Below are positions 63,469-64,000 of a DNA stretch of 64,000 nucleotides, piece after piece. The position numbers and the translations under genes were made by a program. Location: positions 620,001-684,000 of the forward strand of contig NC_054389.1 of the NCBI RefSeq assembly GCF_001625195.1, given 5' to 3'. How positions within the stretch are numbered: position 1 is the first letter of the stretch; each line of letters opens with the position of its first letter. The notes below the pieces were generated by a model. That model searched no databases and was not told where the DNA came from. It saw only the letters and a list, made by a program, of their open reading frames with translations. This DNA is from Drechmeria coniospora (taxonomy: Eukaryota > Ascomycota > Sordariomycetes > Hypocreales > Ophiocordycipitaceae).

Positions 63469-64000
63469 GCTACGTGCGAGCCTGTCGTTCGTTTGCCACG
63501 CCGTCAGGCATCACCTGCTCTCGTCGGCCGTCGCTGGTGGGGGGTCCAGGGGGAGGTTGTGTCCTCGGGGGTCACTCCCGAGTCGGAATAACCCGTGAAC
63601 CGGATCGGATCTGCGCCAAGAGGTTCGTGGAGGACATTAATACCGCAGCTGGAGTGAGCCATGGAGCATTATTCGGCAGGGCCTGTCATTAGTTGTCCGG
63701 CCCCCGCAATCAGAAGCTCCATCACAAGCTCCATCACAAGCTCCATCACAAGCTCCATATCGAAGCAGCACACACAAAATGCAGCACCGTATGAGCACCG
63801 TATGAGTACCGTACAGTATTACTCCGTGCAAGTACGGAGTACAAGCAAGTACTTACATAGCTTCGGAAAGCATCAACATTCACCCATGCCATACACATAT
63901 TTCAGTTACTGTACAGTGTATTTGCGAGCACCGAGTACAATACAGCACACGCACACTGTGCTCACGAAAGCCGCCACGCCCAACGAGTGAGGGGAACTCA
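63469..64000. other. Spacer at the right window edge
   Basis: Promoter side of the GNAT gene. A 12-bp repeat (GCTCCATCACAA) lies at 63715-63762, and GTACGGAGTAC-type words at 63800-63860. No gene seen. Confidence 0.6.
63715..63762. repeat. 12-bp tandem repeat (GCTCCATCACAA)n
   Basis: Three perfect copies and a partial fourth of GCTCCATCACAA. Confidence 0.9.

Overview
This window is eukaryotic and looks like a filamentous ascomycete, probably Sordariomycetes and possibly Hypocreales (the order is inference). Compact GC-rich genes carry short GT..AG introns of 48-238 nt with CTGAC/CTAAC-like branch sites. They sit in AT-richer spacers full of TACTCCGTA/TACGGAGTA and ACTTGCAAGT-type words. The housekeeping set (PDX1/PDX2, NEDD8 protease, SLX9, UBA4, PAM17, DCW1/DFG5-like GH76, intron-bearing tRNA-Phe) is that of an ordinary fungal chromosome. 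There are no prokaryotic operons, rRNA genes or CRISPR arrays.

Layout. 0-12 kb is gene-poor, with a few unrecognised small secreted-protein candidates (0.15-0.8, 4.55-5.2, 10.5-11.0 kb), an Asp/Glu-coding microsatellite (8.7-8.9 kb) and short tandem repeats. 12.4-16.1 kb holds a divergent vitamin B6 pair: PDX1 (minus) and PDX2 (plus), the synthase and glutaminase halves of PLP synthase, sharing a 2-kb spacer. 16.2-17.3 kb is a dead retroelement polyprotein, followed by 99-bp repeats and a long disordered hypothetical protein (minus). 20.0-23.5 kb is repeat-rich, with a 29-bp minisatellite and a 14-bp array.

23.9-33.0 kb is a dense conserved block: NEDD8-specific protease, SLX9 (minus) divergent from UBA4 (plus), UBA4 convergent with PAM17 (minus), then a chromodomain protein (plus). 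33.2-36.3 kb is the most unusual part. It is a composite repeat region with inverted copies of one repeat at its edges, a tandemly amplified exon-intron unit (coiled-coil exon, CAA-rich tract, near-identical introns), and two rearranged copies of an internal segment of the MFS transporter gene found intact at 59.4 kb. A single related unit lies inverted at 20.05-20.56 kb, and another copy of the flanking repeat lies at 30.85 kb.

37.3-64 kb carries mostly membrane, secretory and modifying genes: HPP-family protein (minus), P-loop sulfotransferase-like protein (minus), ThrE/PRM10-like membrane protein (plus), HMT1/ATM-type ABC half-transporter (plus), M20 carboxypeptidase S-like peptidase (minus), GPI-type GH76 cell-wall enzyme (plus), MFS drug/polyamine transporter (plus), tRNA-Phe(GAA) (minus) and a GNAT acetyltransferase (minus). 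Exon structures were derived by hand from splice consensus, frame closure and remembered family sequence. They should be treated as models.
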